From: Lachnospiraceae bacterium
Lineage (GTDB): Bacteria; Bacillota; Clostridia; Lachnospirales; Lachnospiraceae
Reading direction: 5' to 3'
NCBI GenBank assembly: GCA_014804695.1
Contig: JAAUZJ010000010.1
Coordinates: 186,933-250,932 of the forward strand
DNA: 64,000 nucleotides
Shown: one piece after another, positions 33,892 to 43,354 of the stretch
Numbering within the stretch: position 1 is the stretch's first letter
Layout of the letters: every line of letters starts with the position of its first letter
Notes under the pieces: generated by a model
Told to the model about the DNA's origin: nothing
Databases searched by the model: none
Seen by the model: only the letters and a program-made list of their open reading frames with translations
Translations under genes and position numbers: made by a program

Positions 33892-35622
33892 TTATTCCGC
33901 AGATACGATATAATAATAAATGGGCTGGCCGCCGTATTGCAGTTCAATATCACAGCCACTGTATTTCTTCTCTACTTCTTCACGAAGCGTCTGGGCATCT
34001 TCTTCCGGGATATCAGCTCCGTAATATATGCTGATCAGCTCTTTATCGTCTGTCATCATTTCATCAATCATATTAGCAGCGACCTCCGACATGGAGCTTC
34101 CTACGGAAAGGATTCCTTTGTCGCCGATTCCCATATAGTCGCCCTGCTTAATTTCCTTATCGTCAATAGTGGTATCCCTTACCGCATATGTTACCTGTCC
34201 GGTATTTACGTTCTGGATTTCTTCCATCATGGTTTCTTTATTTTCTTCAACGGACATATCAGGTACATAATTTATGACTGCGGTAATTCCCTGTGGGACA
34301 GTATTGGTCGGAATTACAATAATGTTCTTATCCTCCGCCAAAGCCTGTGCCTGATTTGCCGCAAGAATAATATTCTTATTGTTAGGAAGTATGAAGATAT
34401 TATCTGCATTGACTTTGTCAATCGCATTAAGCATATCTTCCGTACTTGGATTCATAGTCTGACCGCCTTCAATAATATAATCTACGCCAAGCGCATTGAA
34501 TATATTATTAAGTCCTTCACCGGCGGATACCGCAATAAAACCAACCTCTTTTCTTGGCTCGTTACTGTTATCTGACTCTGCTGCGGTTTCTGGCGTATCA
34601 GGTTGGATTTCAGTCTGAACCGGTTGAGGTTCGCTATCCTGGGACATCTTAAAAAGCTTCTCCTGATGCTCAAGTCTCATGTTATCAATTTTCATATTGG
34701 AAAGTGCACCGTACTTCAATGCCTTCTGGATAGCAAGACCAGGATCATTGGTATGTACATGTACCTTTACCACATCATCATCCGCTACTACAACTATGGA
34801 ATCTCCGATAGATTCAAGATATTCTTTAAAGTCCATCTCGGTCTTTATATTAAAAACCTTGTTTAACATAATTATAAACTCGGTACAATAGCCGAATTTA
34901 ATCTCCGCATTAGCCTGTGCATTAAGACTTGATGTTGAAAAGCTTTTCACATGAGACGCTGCCTGTTCGGATATGGTTAAATCTATTTCCTTCCCAAGAA
35001 AAGCATCATATGCGCCTTTTAACACCTGCATAAGTCCTTGACCACCCGAGTCAACAACTCCTGCCTGCTTTAGTACCGGAAGCATATCCGGAGTCTTTTC
35101 AAGCACCTCGTCTGCGTACCGGATGACCTGATCTAAAAACTCGGAAAGATCCTCTATTCCTGCATCAGCTAATTCCCTTGCTTTTTCAGCGCCGCCTTTG
35201 GCTACGGTCAAAATTGTTCCTTCTTTTGGTTTCATAACCGCCTTATATGCGGTCTCAACCGCTTTTTCAAAGGCCTCTGCAAGCACCGGAATGGTTATTT
35301 CTTCCTGAGAGGATTTTACAACTTTAGTAAATCCCCTGAAAAGCTGTGATAAAATAACGCCGGAATTTCCTCTTGCGCCACGAAGAGAACCTGAAGAAAT
35401 CGCTTTGCACAAAGAAGGCATATCTATTGCGCCTGTTTCATTAAGTGCAGCTACTTCCTTAGCCGCAGACATAATTGTCAGCGTCATGTTTGTTCCGGTA
35501 TCTCCATCCGGCACCGGAAATACATTTAACTCATTTATCCATTCTTTTTTACTCTCAAGATTCTTTGCCCCAGCTAAGAACATTTTTGCCATCATACGGG
35601 CATCTATTATATTTGAAGCCAC
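33892..35622 (-). CDS. fakA: Fatty acid kinase FakA (DAK2 domain protein)
   Basis: ATP-dependent kinase that phosphorylates fatty acids carried by DegV/FakB. The N-terminal DAK2 domain (about 10-200) has NVFPVPDGDTGTNM and GSLRGARGNSGVILSQ, binding ATP and magnesium. A middle domain and a C-terminal DegV-like domain follow. The frame is open to 35661, but GGGAGG lies 7 nt before a GTG at 35622, giving 576 aa. It is 13 bp downstream of asp23, the conserved yloU-yloV pair. Confidence 0.92.
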   Translation of the reverse strand: MASNIIDARMMAKMFLAGAKNLESKKEWINELNVFPVPDGDTGTNMTLTIMSAAKEVAALNETGAIDMPSLCKAISSGSLRGARGNSGVILSQLFRGFTKVVKSSQEEITIPVLAEAFEKAVETAYKAVMKPKEGTILTVAKGGAEKARELADAGIEDLSEFLDQVIRYADEVLEKTPDMLPVLKQAGVVDSGGQGLMQVLKGAYDAFLGKEIDLTISEQAASHVKSFSTSSLNAQANAEIKFGYCTEFIIMLNKVFNIKTEMDFKEYLESIGDSIVVVADDDVVKVHVHTNDPGLAIQKALKYGALSNMKIDNMRLEHQEKLFKMSQDSEPQPVQTEIQPDTPETAAESDNSNEPRKEVGFIAVSAGEGLNNIFNALGVDYIIEGGQTMNPSTEDMLNAIDKVNADNIFILPNNKNIILAANQAQALAEDKNIIVIPTNTVPQGITAVINYVPDMSVEENKETMMEEIQNVNTGQVTYAVRDTTIDDKEIKQGDYMGIGDKGILSVGSSMSEVAANMIDEMMTDDKELISIYYGADIPEEDAQTLREEVEKKYSGCDIELQYGGQPIYYYIVSAE

Positions 35623-35635
35623 CTCGAATCCTCCC

Positions 35636-35995
35636 TTAGTCAATTGCTTTGACACCTTCAACGAAGATGTTTATTTTTTCAACTTCTATTCCGGTAAACT
35701 CTTCTACCTTATATTTTACGCTGTCAATTAAATTGTCCGATACGACGGGAATACTCACCCCATATGAGACTATTACATGAAAATTCAGCGTCAATTTATT
35801 ATTCTTTAAAAATACTTGTATTCCGCGAGTCATACTTTCTTTTTTTAGAAGCTTGACTAAGCCGTCTTTTACACTCATACTTGCCATTCCGACAATTCCA
35901 AAGCATTCCATCGCTACCGAGCCGGCATACTGCGCAATCGCTTCATGGTCTATTGAAATATTTCCCAAATGTGTATCCATTGAAGATGCTTTCAT
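35636..35995 (-). CDS. Asp23/Gls24 family protein
   Basis: Small alkaline-shock-type protein (YloU-like, 119 aa), thought to act at the membrane or envelope. The family pattern is DHEAIAQYAGSVAMECFGIVG at the N-terminus and VKYKVEEFTGIEVEKINIFV at the C-terminus. The ATG at 35995 follows AAGGAGG with 6-nt spacing; the frame extends to 36013 without support. It is upstream of fakA. Confidence 0.92.
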   Translation of the reverse strand: MKASSMDTHLGNISIDHEAIAQYAGSVAMECFGIVGMASMSVKDGLVKLLKKESMTRGIQVFLKNNKLTLNFHVIVSYGVSIPVVSDNLIDSVKYKVEEFTGIEVEKINIFVEGVKAID

Positions 35996-36064
35996 AGAAT
36001 ACCTCCTTAACATATTTTATACATATATTTATATTATAACCCTTAATAGCAAAAATTGGAAGAA

Positions 36065-36511
36065 TTATCGAATGTGTCCCCACAGATTATGTTTCTTAAG
36101 GTCAATATATTCGCTATAAGCCTTCTCAAGAATTTCTTTTTCGTTGGCAAACTTCAGTAAATGAACCGCTTCATGATATTTATAATAACCGGAATCTATG
36201 AAAAATTCCTCCCGCTGTGGTTTGCTGTAGTAGCTGTTTGCCATCATAAGATACCAGTGGACTTCTTTTTCCACAATATCATCAGGCACAGAAAAGGTAT
36301 ATTCACTTGTGCCGACATATTTTATTATACTGGCTCTGGCGCCGGTTTCCTCCATAACTTCACGAAGTGCCGTCTCCTTATGTTCCTCACCTTCTTCTAC
36401 AGTTCCTTTTGGCAGTACCCAGCCCTCATATTTATTATAAAAGTTTTTGTACAAAAGAAGTATCTTACCACGATAAATAACCACCCCTCCACAGCTTGTT
36501 GCTTCGATCAT
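36065..36511 (-). CDS. NUDIX hydrolase
   Basis: 148-aa pyrophosphohydrolase. The Nudix box reads G-TVEEG-E followed by REVMEETGA, fitting GX5EX7REUXEEXGU. Substrate unknown; candidates include dinucleoside polyphosphates and oxidised nucleotides. It lies 28 bp after the PBP gene on the same strand. Confidence 0.9.
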   Translation of the reverse strand: MIEATSCGGVVIYRGKILLLYKNFYNKYEGWVLPKGTVEEGEEHKETALREVMEETGARASIIKYVGTSEYTFSVPDDIVEKEVHWYLMMANSYYSKPQREEFFIDSGYYKYHEAVHLLKFANEKEILEKAYSEYIDLKKHNLWGHIR

Positions 36512-36539
36512 TAACTGCTTCCTCCAATCTTACCGTACT

Positions 36540-38021
36540 TTATGGGTTCAGATATGCATCAAAAAGCCTTCTGGCAATAGGCACTGCATAATCACCGCCG
36601 GAACCGGCGCCCTCTATAATTATAGTCACACAGATCTGCGGATCGTCCGCCGGTGCAAAACCGGTAAACCATGCATGGGAATCTGTTTTAACATTGTTGT
36701 ATTCCGCAGAGCCGGTTTTTCCTGCGGCTGTATAGGTCTGTCCTTTTAATTTGGTTGCGGTGCCGTTTTCTACAACCTGCATCATAAGTTCAGTTAATAT
36801 CTCCGCTTCCTGTTCCGACATTACGCGTCCGTAACTGTTTGCCGAAAACTGTTTAATAACATTTCCGTTATAATTTTCTACGTAATCGATTAAATAGGGT
36901 TTCATCATAACACCGCCGTTGGCAATTGCACTTGTGATCATATTCATATGAAGCGGCGTTATCTGGTCGGTTCCCTGGCCTATTGAAACCTGCATCACAT
37001 CTGCTTCCGTAGAAGTTTCATCCACTGTAACCCTGCTTTTATTATAGGCAAAAGACACCGGAAGTTCGGCATTAAACAAAAGCTTCGACAATGTGTTTCC
37101 ATAGCTTTTTCTATCTAAACCTACACTTATGTTGGCAAAAGAAGCATTACAGGACTTAGCAAAGGATTTTGTAAAATCTTCGCCGCCGTGCGACGTTCCG
37201 TGATAACAGCTGATCACATCTTCACCTACGGCAAATCTTCCGTTACACTGATAGGTATAATTCATATAGGTCTCCGGATTTTCGCGTATATATTCAAGTG
37301 CGGTAACGATCTTGAAGGTTGATCCCGGCGGATACAGTCCCTGGGTTGCCCGATTAAGCAATATACCGCTGTCATTGTCCTCTAACATACTATCCCATAT
37401 ATTTTCAATTTCATTCGGATCAAAGTCGGGTTTGGAAATCATTGCCAAGACCTTGCCGCTTGACGGCTCTGTAGCAATGATCGCACCTTTATAAATGCCA
37501 AGCGCCTGATAGGCCGTCTCCTGAAGTGCAGCATCGAGCGTTGTTATTACACTGTCGCCCGGATATTTCTCACCGGACATCTCGCTTGCAACCTTGTCTG
37601 ATAATTTGGCATTGGATTGAATCAGGTAATAATTGGCCTGAGCTTCTATGCCAAATCGACCATGTGAAGCATAACCTACAACGTGCGCAAACATATTTGA
37701 AAAAGGATATTCCCTCCGCTCTTTTCCGTCTGAATCAGTTACAGTCCTCGCAAGGATCTGCCCATCTTTTGCATAAATCGTCCCCCTGCTGTTTTGGGCT
37801 TTAAGAAGCTCCTGCCTGCTGTTGTAGCTGTTGTTTATCATTTCCTGCCTGTGAGTCATTGCATAATGACAGGTATAACTCATCATGCCAAGAAACAGAA
37901 CCACGAAAATGCCTGCAACAAAACGAATCTGTCTACCTGTCTTCTTCTTGATATTCAGTTGCTTCTTTTTCTCCCGAAGTTTCTCTTTTTCCAAGGGATC
38001 TTTTCTTTTTCTTTCTGACAC
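36540..38021 (-). CDS. Class B penicillin-binding transpeptidase (PbpA-type)
   Basis: Monofunctional transpeptidase paired with the SEDS gene just upstream. A basic cytoplasmic tail (1-33) and one membrane helix (34-52) precede the dimerisation segment NSRGTIYAKDGQ. Active-site motifs are S234-K237 (PGSTFK), S290-C-N292 and K435-T-G (AGKTGSAE). The start is GTG at 38021 with AAGGAG and 6-nt spacing, placed inside the ftsW-like gene, so the two overlap by 89 bp in different frames. It could be a division (FtsI), sporulation (SpoVD) or PbpA enzyme; the FtsW-PbpA pairing is all the context shows. Confidence 0.9.
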   Translation of the reverse strand: MSERKRKDPLEKEKLREKKKQLNIKKKTGRQIRFVAGIFVVLFLGMMSYTCHYAMTHRQEMINNSYNSRQELLKAQNSRGTIYAKDGQILARTVTDSDGKERREYPFSNMFAHVVGYASHGRFGIEAQANYYLIQSNAKLSDKVASEMSGEKYPGDSVITTLDAALQETAYQALGIYKGAIIATEPSSGKVLAMISKPDFDPNEIENIWDSMLEDNDSGILLNRATQGLYPPGSTFKIVTALEYIRENPETYMNYTYQCNGRFAVGEDVISCYHGTSHGGEDFTKSFAKSCNASFANISVGLDRKSYGNTLSKLLFNAELPVSFAYNKSRVTVDETSTEADVMQVSIGQGTDQITPLHMNMITSAIANGGVMMKPYLIDYVENYNGNVIKQFSANSYGRVMSEQEAEILTELMMQVVENGTATKLKGQTYTAAGKTGSAEYNNVKTDSHAWFTGFAPADDPQICVTIIIEGAGSGGDYAVPIARRLFDAYLNP

Positions 38022-39330
38022 TTTTTGCTCCTTCGTCCTGCCTTATAATATACAGGCCCTCTATTACAAAAAACATGATAACCGTAATAAGCACCGAAGT
38101 TCCGCCATAACTGATAAGCGGCAGGGTAACGCCTGTCATCGGAATAAATTTGGTACCTCCTCCAATGGTTAAGAAAACCTGGAAAATATAAGTTATACCA
38201 AGCCCAAATGCAACCAACTGGTAAAATTTGTCCTGCAGCTTTACGGCTATATTCATAAACATGATAAAGCAGCTGATACTTATCAATATTACGCACATTG
38301 CAAAAACAATCCCTAGTTCCTCAGCCACTGCCGAAAATATAAAATCGGTTTCTACAAACGGAATTGAGGTGGGATTTCCTTCAAAAAGCCCAAGCCCGAA
38401 CCAGCCACCGCTGCTTATTGCAAACAGAGATTGCGTTATCTGGTATCCGGCATCGTCAATGCAGCTCCAGGGATCCTTCCATGCCTGTACACGCACTTGC
38501 ACATGTGTAAAAAAGCGATATGCAAACACCGCGGCCATACAGCCTCCCGCACTGCCAAGCAACAGGTAAATCCATTTTCTGGTAGCTATATAAACCATAA
38601 ATACATACACAATAAAGAATATAAGCGCGCTGCCAAGATCCTTTGAAGCCACCAGGATCATCACATGGAGGCCTGCAAGAATCGCCGTCAGCATAACTCT
38701 TAAAATATCGTTTGTCTCATAGAGTGCACCCGCCACAAAGAAGACAAAGATTATTTTTACAAACTCAGAGGGCTGAAATGTAATGCCCGCAATCGAATAT
38801 GACAGTTTGGAACCATGTGTTACAGCGCCCAAGCTAAGCACTATTCCAAGCGCTACAATTCCAACGGCAGCATAAATCCATGTGAGTTCTTTTAAAAACT
38901 TAATCTTATGGATTAGATACGGAATGACCATACCTATTATTATGGATGCCGTAACTATAAAAAACTGCTTAAAGGCCCTTTCATAAGAAATCCTCGTCAG
39001 GATCACGAAGCTTATGCTGAGCAGCATACACATATTGTTTATAATTAGTCTGTTACCCTTAGGATAGATCATGTGGAACAATACTACTGTTGCAAACAAC
39101 AATATTTGCTGTAAAATATAGAAAAAGAGGTATTCCATATCTCCCGTCTCAAAGCAGATTACCATAAAGCAGGAAAAATGTATAAAAAACATCAAAAAAT
39201 TCTGCCTTGTATAGAGTCCGCTTCTTTTTTCTTCGTTCGGGAAACGGAAAACAAGAAAACATTCTAATGTATATAATGCAAGCAGTAATGTAATTAAATA
39301 CTTGGAAATCTCTGTTATATAAAGCTCCAT
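37933..39330 (-). CDS. FtsW/RodA/SpoVE (SEDS) family glycosyltransferase
   Basis: Second SEDS enzyme in the window (465 aa, about ten helices). Signatures are ITFQPSEFVKIIFVFFVAG, VETDFIFSAVAEELG and the C-terminal MTGVTLPLISYGGTSVL. The highly charged C-terminal tail (RKKKKRSLGKRETSGEKEA) lies in the 89-bp overlap with the following PBP gene. SEDS-PBP overlap suggests coupled 1:1 synthesis. Whether it serves division, elongation or sporulation cannot be told. Confidence 0.9.
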   Translation of the reverse strand: MELYITEISKYLITLLLALYTLECFLVFRFPNEEKRSGLYTRQNFLMFFIHFSCFMVICFETGDMEYLFFYILQQILLFATVVLFHMIYPKGNRLIINNMCMLLSISFVILTRISYERAFKQFFIVTASIIIGMVIPYLIHKIKFLKELTWIYAAVGIVALGIVLSLGAVTHGSKLSYSIAGITFQPSEFVKIIFVFFVAGALYETNDILRVMLTAILAGLHVMILVASKDLGSALIFFIVYVFMVYIATRKWIYLLLGSAGGCMAAVFAYRFFTHVQVRVQAWKDPWSCIDDAGYQITQSLFAISSGGWFGLGLFEGNPTSIPFVETDFIFSAVAEELGIVFAMCVILISISCFIMFMNIAVKLQDKFYQLVAFGLGITYIFQVFLTIGGGTKFIPMTGVTLPLISYGGTSVLITVIMFFVIEGLYIIRQDEGAKSVRKKKKRSLGKRETSGEKEATEYQEEDR

Positions 39331-39334
39331 AGGC

Positions 39335-41716
39335 CTATTCTACGCCCCTTTTATAATGCCCTGACGTGTACTTATCAACCGGAAAGTCATCTCTTTTTCC
39401 GGTGTAATACTTAAGTATTTCTTCTACCTGTTTCTTATTTTCAAATACAAAGTCCAACCGTACTGCAAAAAGACCGGTCTTTCGTATGTTTTTCCATTCC
39501 TGATGAAGCGAATACGGCACTGAATTGTAAATAATATTGTAACAGTGCTTACAATTGCATAAAACAGGAAACTTTGTGTTGTATCTGTCTGTCAAATACA
39601 TCAAATCCGGTGTATCTGTTATGGTACAGGATGCAGTTGTCTTTTTTAAGCAATTGGCAGTGATCATCATGGGAATCGTGCCATATACCGGAAGCGAGAA
39701 GTTGGGATAATTATCTTTCGATTTCTCAAATCCCCTGCTGTCTGGCTGCTTAAGTTCCCCAATGATCAATTGTTTAATTTCCTTGCTGTTAAGCTCCCTG
39801 GGAATATAACATTCATCAGCGTATTCCTGCAAAAAGCGTACCGCCTCAGAATTATAACAGTATACTCCTGAATCCGTTACGATCTCGTATTTTACATTTG
39901 ACCGATAATTCGTACTACCGTCCATACCGTCTTTTATTCTGACATTTTTCTCTAACGACATGACCCATTCTATTTCTTCTAAATTTCGTACAAGAAAACC
40001 CTGAATTTTGTCATCTAACAGGCAGCTTAACCGCTCCAGATAAGCTTCGTCTCTTGCCCTTATTACAAATGGCAATGAGAGAAAAATTGCAAAATGTGTA
40101 CGGTTTTCCAAATACTGACTAATTCGGTCAAATTCTTCAATATAAAGGTCGCTTTCTATATATATCCTATCGCATGGATATTCACAAACCGCCCATAATT
40201 GCTCAAGGTTTCGTACATTGACTTGTATGGACAACGAATCGGAGTGTTGGTTGTGGTTTTTACATCTTTTTATCGGTTTTTCGTTCTGATTTTCGCTGCT
40301 ATGGTTTGTGTCTGTGGTCAAGCTTACATCCAAATTTTGGAAATTTTGCAAGTTTGACTGCATTTTTGATTGCAGTCTAAGTTGTGCTTCAGACTGCGAA
40401 TTAAGCAACATATTCCGACTGCATACAAACCCGTTTTCCACAATCAACTTATCTTCAAATTCTTTAACCGCGCTGCGGCGAAGTTCATTTAGCTGCGCAT
40501 TTGGAATAAATATATTCTCCCCTACCGTTATGTCTTCGTTATCTATGTATAAATTGTAATTGCCCATTTTAATAAGCTGTTTCAAAACATCTTCTTTAGT
40601 CATAGGACGTTTCACGGCCTGTTGTACGTTTTCGCCGTAAGTGGTCTGCGTAATTCCCATGCCTTCTATATTTAAAACAGCCGGCTTGCCTGCTTCAAAC
40701 GTTCCGCTTATATTTATAGGGAACTTTTTTTCTTCCCTGAGGTAATTTTCGGCAATCTCCATAAGCAGAGCATCATCACTGCCAAGATAGCTGCCCTTGC
40801 CAAGTGTTATCATCTCTTTGGCATTATGCTTATCATAATAACCGGTCTGAACCTCGCTTCTTATATAGAGCTTATAAAGCCTGTCCATATCAGCTTTATC
40901 AACATTATACGAGGCTTCGCCATTGTCATAATATTTATCTATATATTTACGGTATATTGCAGTAACGCCTGCAGCATATTCAGGCTTTTTCATCCTGCCT
41001 TCTATTTTAAAAGAATCAATTCCCGCACCGATGAGCTGCGGAATGTATTCTATTGTACACATATCTTTAAGACTTAACGGATATAATTCCCGGCCTGATC
41101 CGGATACTTTATAAGGAAGTCTGCATGGCTGCGCACACCTGCCCCTGTTTCCGCTCCTGCCGCCTAAAATGCTGCTAAACAGACATTGTCCCGAATAACA
41201 GTAGCACATTGCACCATGTATGAAACACTCTATCTCTAATTCGGTCTTTTCTTTTATATCTTTTATTTCATTAAGAGAAAGTTCTCTTGCGGGTACGATC
41301 CTTGCCGCTCCGTTTTTTTTAAGTAAAGAGGCACCGCGCACTCCTGTAATTGTCATCTGTGTACTTGCGTGAAGAGGTAAATTCGGGAAATTCTCCCTTA
41401 CATAGCGCCATACTCCCAGATCCTGAATGATAATTCCGTCCAAGCCCGATTCATAAAGCGGCCTTAAATAATCATAAATCAAAGAAAATTCGCTTTCTTT
41501 AACAAGTGTATTGAGTGTAAGATACAGTTTTTTACCACAAAGATGTGTATAGCGCAAGGCTTTAATGATTTCCTGCGTAGTAAAATTATCCGCATAAGCT
41601 CTGGCGCTGAATTTATCACCGCCAAGATAAACTGCATCAGCCCCCGCATTTACAGCTCCGATCAGCGCCTGATAATTGCCTGCCGGAGCCAATAACTCTA
41701 CATTTTTTCCACTCAT
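39335..41716 (-). CDS. U32 family peptidase/RNA hydroxylase-like protein, long form
   Basis: Member of the U32 collagenase-like family that includes RlhA and TrhP, which hydroxylate rRNA or tRNA. The N-terminal barrel (MSGKNVELLAPAGNYQALIG) is followed by the cluster-type cysteine motif in FIHGAMCYCYSGQCLFSS and GRCAQPCRLPYKV. At 793 aa it is the long DUF3656-containing form. A glutamine/asparagine-rich low-complexity segment lies at about 455-515. It follows zapA, a frequent clostridial order (zapA-U32). Confidence 0.88.
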   Translation of the reverse strand: MSGKNVELLAPAGNYQALIGAVNAGADAVYLGGDKFSARAYADNFTTQEIIKALRYTHLCGKKLYLTLNTLVKESEFSLIYDYLRPLYESGLDGIIIQDLGVWRYVRENFPNLPLHASTQMTITGVRGASLLKKNGAARIVPARELSLNEIKDIKEKTELEIECFIHGAMCYCYSGQCLFSSILGGRSGNRGRCAQPCRLPYKVSGSGRELYPLSLKDMCTIEYIPQLIGAGIDSFKIEGRMKKPEYAAGVTAIYRKYIDKYYDNGEASYNVDKADMDRLYKLYIRSEVQTGYYDKHNAKEMITLGKGSYLGSDDALLMEIAENYLREEKKFPINISGTFEAGKPAVLNIEGMGITQTTYGENVQQAVKRPMTKEDVLKQLIKMGNYNLYIDNEDITVGENIFIPNAQLNELRRSAVKEFEDKLIVENGFVCSRNMLLNSQSEAQLRLQSKMQSNLQNFQNLDVSLTTDTNHSSENQNEKPIKRCKNHNQHSDSLSIQVNVRNLEQLWAVCEYPCDRIYIESDLYIEEFDRISQYLENRTHFAIFLSLPFVIRARDEAYLERLSCLLDDKIQGFLVRNLEEIEWVMSLEKNVRIKDGMDGSTNYRSNVKYEIVTDSGVYCYNSEAVRFLQEYADECYIPRELNSKEIKQLIIGELKQPDSRGFEKSKDNYPNFSLPVYGTIPMMITANCLKKTTASCTITDTPDLMYLTDRYNTKFPVLCNCKHCYNIIYNSVPYSLHQEWKNIRKTGLFAVRLDFVFENKKQVEEILKYYTGKRDDFPVDKYTSGHYKRGVE

Positions 41717-41742
41717 AATTCAAACAAATATCACTTTCTTAT

Positions 41743-41772
41743 ACAAAAAGCCGCCTTAATAAGACAGCTTCT
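41743..41772 (-). terminator. Terminator after zapA
   Basis: Minus strand AAGCTGTCTT and AAGGCGGCTT pair with two wobbles around a 3-nt loop and are followed by TTTTTGT. It lies 34 bp beyond the zapA stop and 27 bp before the U32 gene. Confidence 0.7.
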
Positions 41773-41805
41773 TTTTCAACCTTGCCATTTTCGTTTCAAG
41801 CCGAA

Positions 41806-42174
41806 TCATTTTTTAGGATTTCGCATTGCTTCATTTTGAAGATTTTTAAGGTTTTTCTCCATATTTTCTAACTTAATCTGAGAAGCGATCAGCTCATGTT
41901 TTAAGTCATATATCTCGGTATCCTTAGCTTTAAGTTCTTCTTCTAACAGGCTGATTTGCTGCTTCGCCTTAAAATAGTCGTCAGCTATATTCAACTGCAG
42001 CAGCACATTTTGGGTATCCATGGGTTGTTTTCTAAAGCTGTCGACTTTACCGTATTCATTTATCTTATTATTAATATATGAAGCTACTTTTTGCAGGTAC
42101 TCTTCACTTTCATAACCGCTTAAAGTAAAGACTTTTCCTCCTATAATAACTTCGGTATCTGTTTTAGCTGACAT
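41806..42174 (-). CDS. zapA: Cell division protein ZapA
   Basis: Small FtsZ-ring stabiliser (122 aa). The N-terminal globular domain contains DTEVIIGGKVFTLSGYESEEYL, and a C-terminal coiled coil spans about 70-115 (ISLLEEELKAKDTEIYDLKH). The ATG at 42174 is preceded by GGGGGTG; the frame extends upstream to 42219 without support. It sits between ruvB and the U32 gene. Confidence 0.9.
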   Translation of the reverse strand: MSAKTDTEVIIGGKVFTLSGYESEEYLQKVASYINNKINEYGKVDSFRKQPMDTQNVLLQLNIADDYFKAKQQISLLEEELKAKDTEIYDLKHELIASQIKLENMEKNLKNLQNEAMRNPKK

Positions 42175-42244
42175 TAGTTCACCCCCAAAATACAAAATAT
42201 GCTGTTCCTTCAAAAACACTTATACAATATCTATTATATATAGC

Positions 42245-43243
42245 TTATGAAGGAATTTCAAGCCCTAAATGATGATATGCAAGTTCCGTTACTACACGCC
42301 CCCTTGGAGTTCTGTTGAGGAAGCCGTTTTTCAGCAGATACGGCTCGTATACATCCTCCAGAGTTCCTGCATCCTCCCCGATTGCGGCTGCCAATGTATC
42401 AAGTCCTACCGGTCCGCCCTTAAACTTTTCAATCATTGTATACAAAACATTCCTGTCTATATGATCTAATCCCAGTTTATCCACTTCCAACAAATCCAAT
42501 GCGGTATTTGCCACTTCCTTAGTAATAACACCGTCATACTTTACCTGTGCAAAATCACGTACTCGCTTAAGTATACGGTTTGCCAAACGCGGTGTTCCCC
42601 GGCTTCGCCTTGCAAGCTCCGTAGCGCCCTCAGGTTCGATTGAAACCCCTAAAATTCTTGCAGAGTGTAAAATTATGAGCTTAAGTTCCTCAATGGAATA
42701 AAACTCCAGATGATGGATAACCCCAAATCTATCTCTAAGTGGTGCACTCAAAAGTCCTGCCCTTGTTGTAGCCCCGACCAATGTAAAACGCGGGAGGTTC
42801 AGCCTGATAGAACGTGCCGAAGCCCCTTTTCCGATCATAATATCTATAACATAATCTTCCATTGCCGGATACAAAACTTCTTCCACCTGCCTGTTAAGCC
42901 TGTGTATCTCGTCCACAAAAAGGAGGTCTCCCTCCTGCAGATTATTCAAAATCGCCGCCATCTCCCCCGGTTTCTCAATTGCCGGTCCGCTGGTAACCTT
43001 CATGTTAACGCCCATCTCATTTGCAATAATACCAGCTAAGGTAGTCTTGCCAAGACCGGGCGGTCCATAAAACAGTACGTGGTCTAACGCATCATTTCTC
43101 TGCTTTGCCGCCTGTATATAAATCTTAAGATTTTCTTTTATCTTAGATTGACCAATGTAGTCATCAAGAGTTTGAGGCCGGAGCGAGCCTTCTATCTGAA
43201 TATCTTCCTGTGTGATATTTGTCTCAATTACCCTATTCGCCAT
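42245..43243 (-). CDS. ruvB: Holliday junction branch migration ATPase RuvB
   Basis: AAA+ motor of the RuvAB complex. Walker A is [11 protein letters not shown], Walker [11 protein letters not shown], sensor [18 protein letters not shown] with the arginine finger, and a C-terminal winged helix follows (ending [10 protein letters not shown]). The ATG at 43243 follows AGGGA with normal spacing, giving 332 aa. It lies after ruvA with repeat R2d between. Confidence 0.97.
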   Translation of the reverse strand: MANRVIETNITQEDIQIEGSLRPQTLDDYIGQSKIKENLKIYIQAAKQRNDALDHVLFYGPPGLGKTTLAGIIANEMGVNMKVTSGPAIEKPGEMAAILNNLQEGDLLFVDEIHRLNRQVEEVLYPAMEDYVIDIMIGKGASARSIRLNLPRFTLVGATTRAGLLSAPLRDRFGVIHHLEFYSIEELKLIILHSARILGVSIEPEGATELARRSRGTPRLANRILKRVRDFAQVKYDGVITKEVANTALDLLEVDKLGLDHIDRNVLYTMIEKFKGGPVGLDTLAAAIGEDAGTLEDVYEPYLLKNGFLNRTPRGRVVTELAYHHLGLEIPS

Positions 43244-43263
43244 GTAATATCCCTGCACTTTCT

Positions 43264-43354
43264 ATAACTTGCGACGTTTGGTCAGCTCTGAAAGAGCTAC
43301 CAATACTCTCAAGATGAACAAGTTCATCTATGAAAAATCTCTGATTTTTCAACC
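43264..43354 (-). repeat. R2 double hairpin, copy d (ruvA-ruvB)
   Basis: Hairpin B at 43351-43331 (TGAAAAAT and ATTTTTCA) starts 3 nt after the ruvA stop. Its 19-nt centre GAAAAATCTCTGATTTTTC is identical to that in R2a. The hairpin A position holds a longer structure: outer AACTTG/CAAGTT, then TTGGT/ACCAA, then AGCTCT/AGAGCT. Confidence 0.55.

Noticed and set aside
33937-34575. 212-codon plus-strand frame opposite fakA
   Set aside because: Antisense shadow of fakA; no promoter or ribosome site supports it.
37955-38296. 113-codon minus-strand frame inside the ftsW-like gene
   Set aside because: It is the frame-shifted shadow of the SEDS and PBP coding sequence, with no ribosome site or family pattern.
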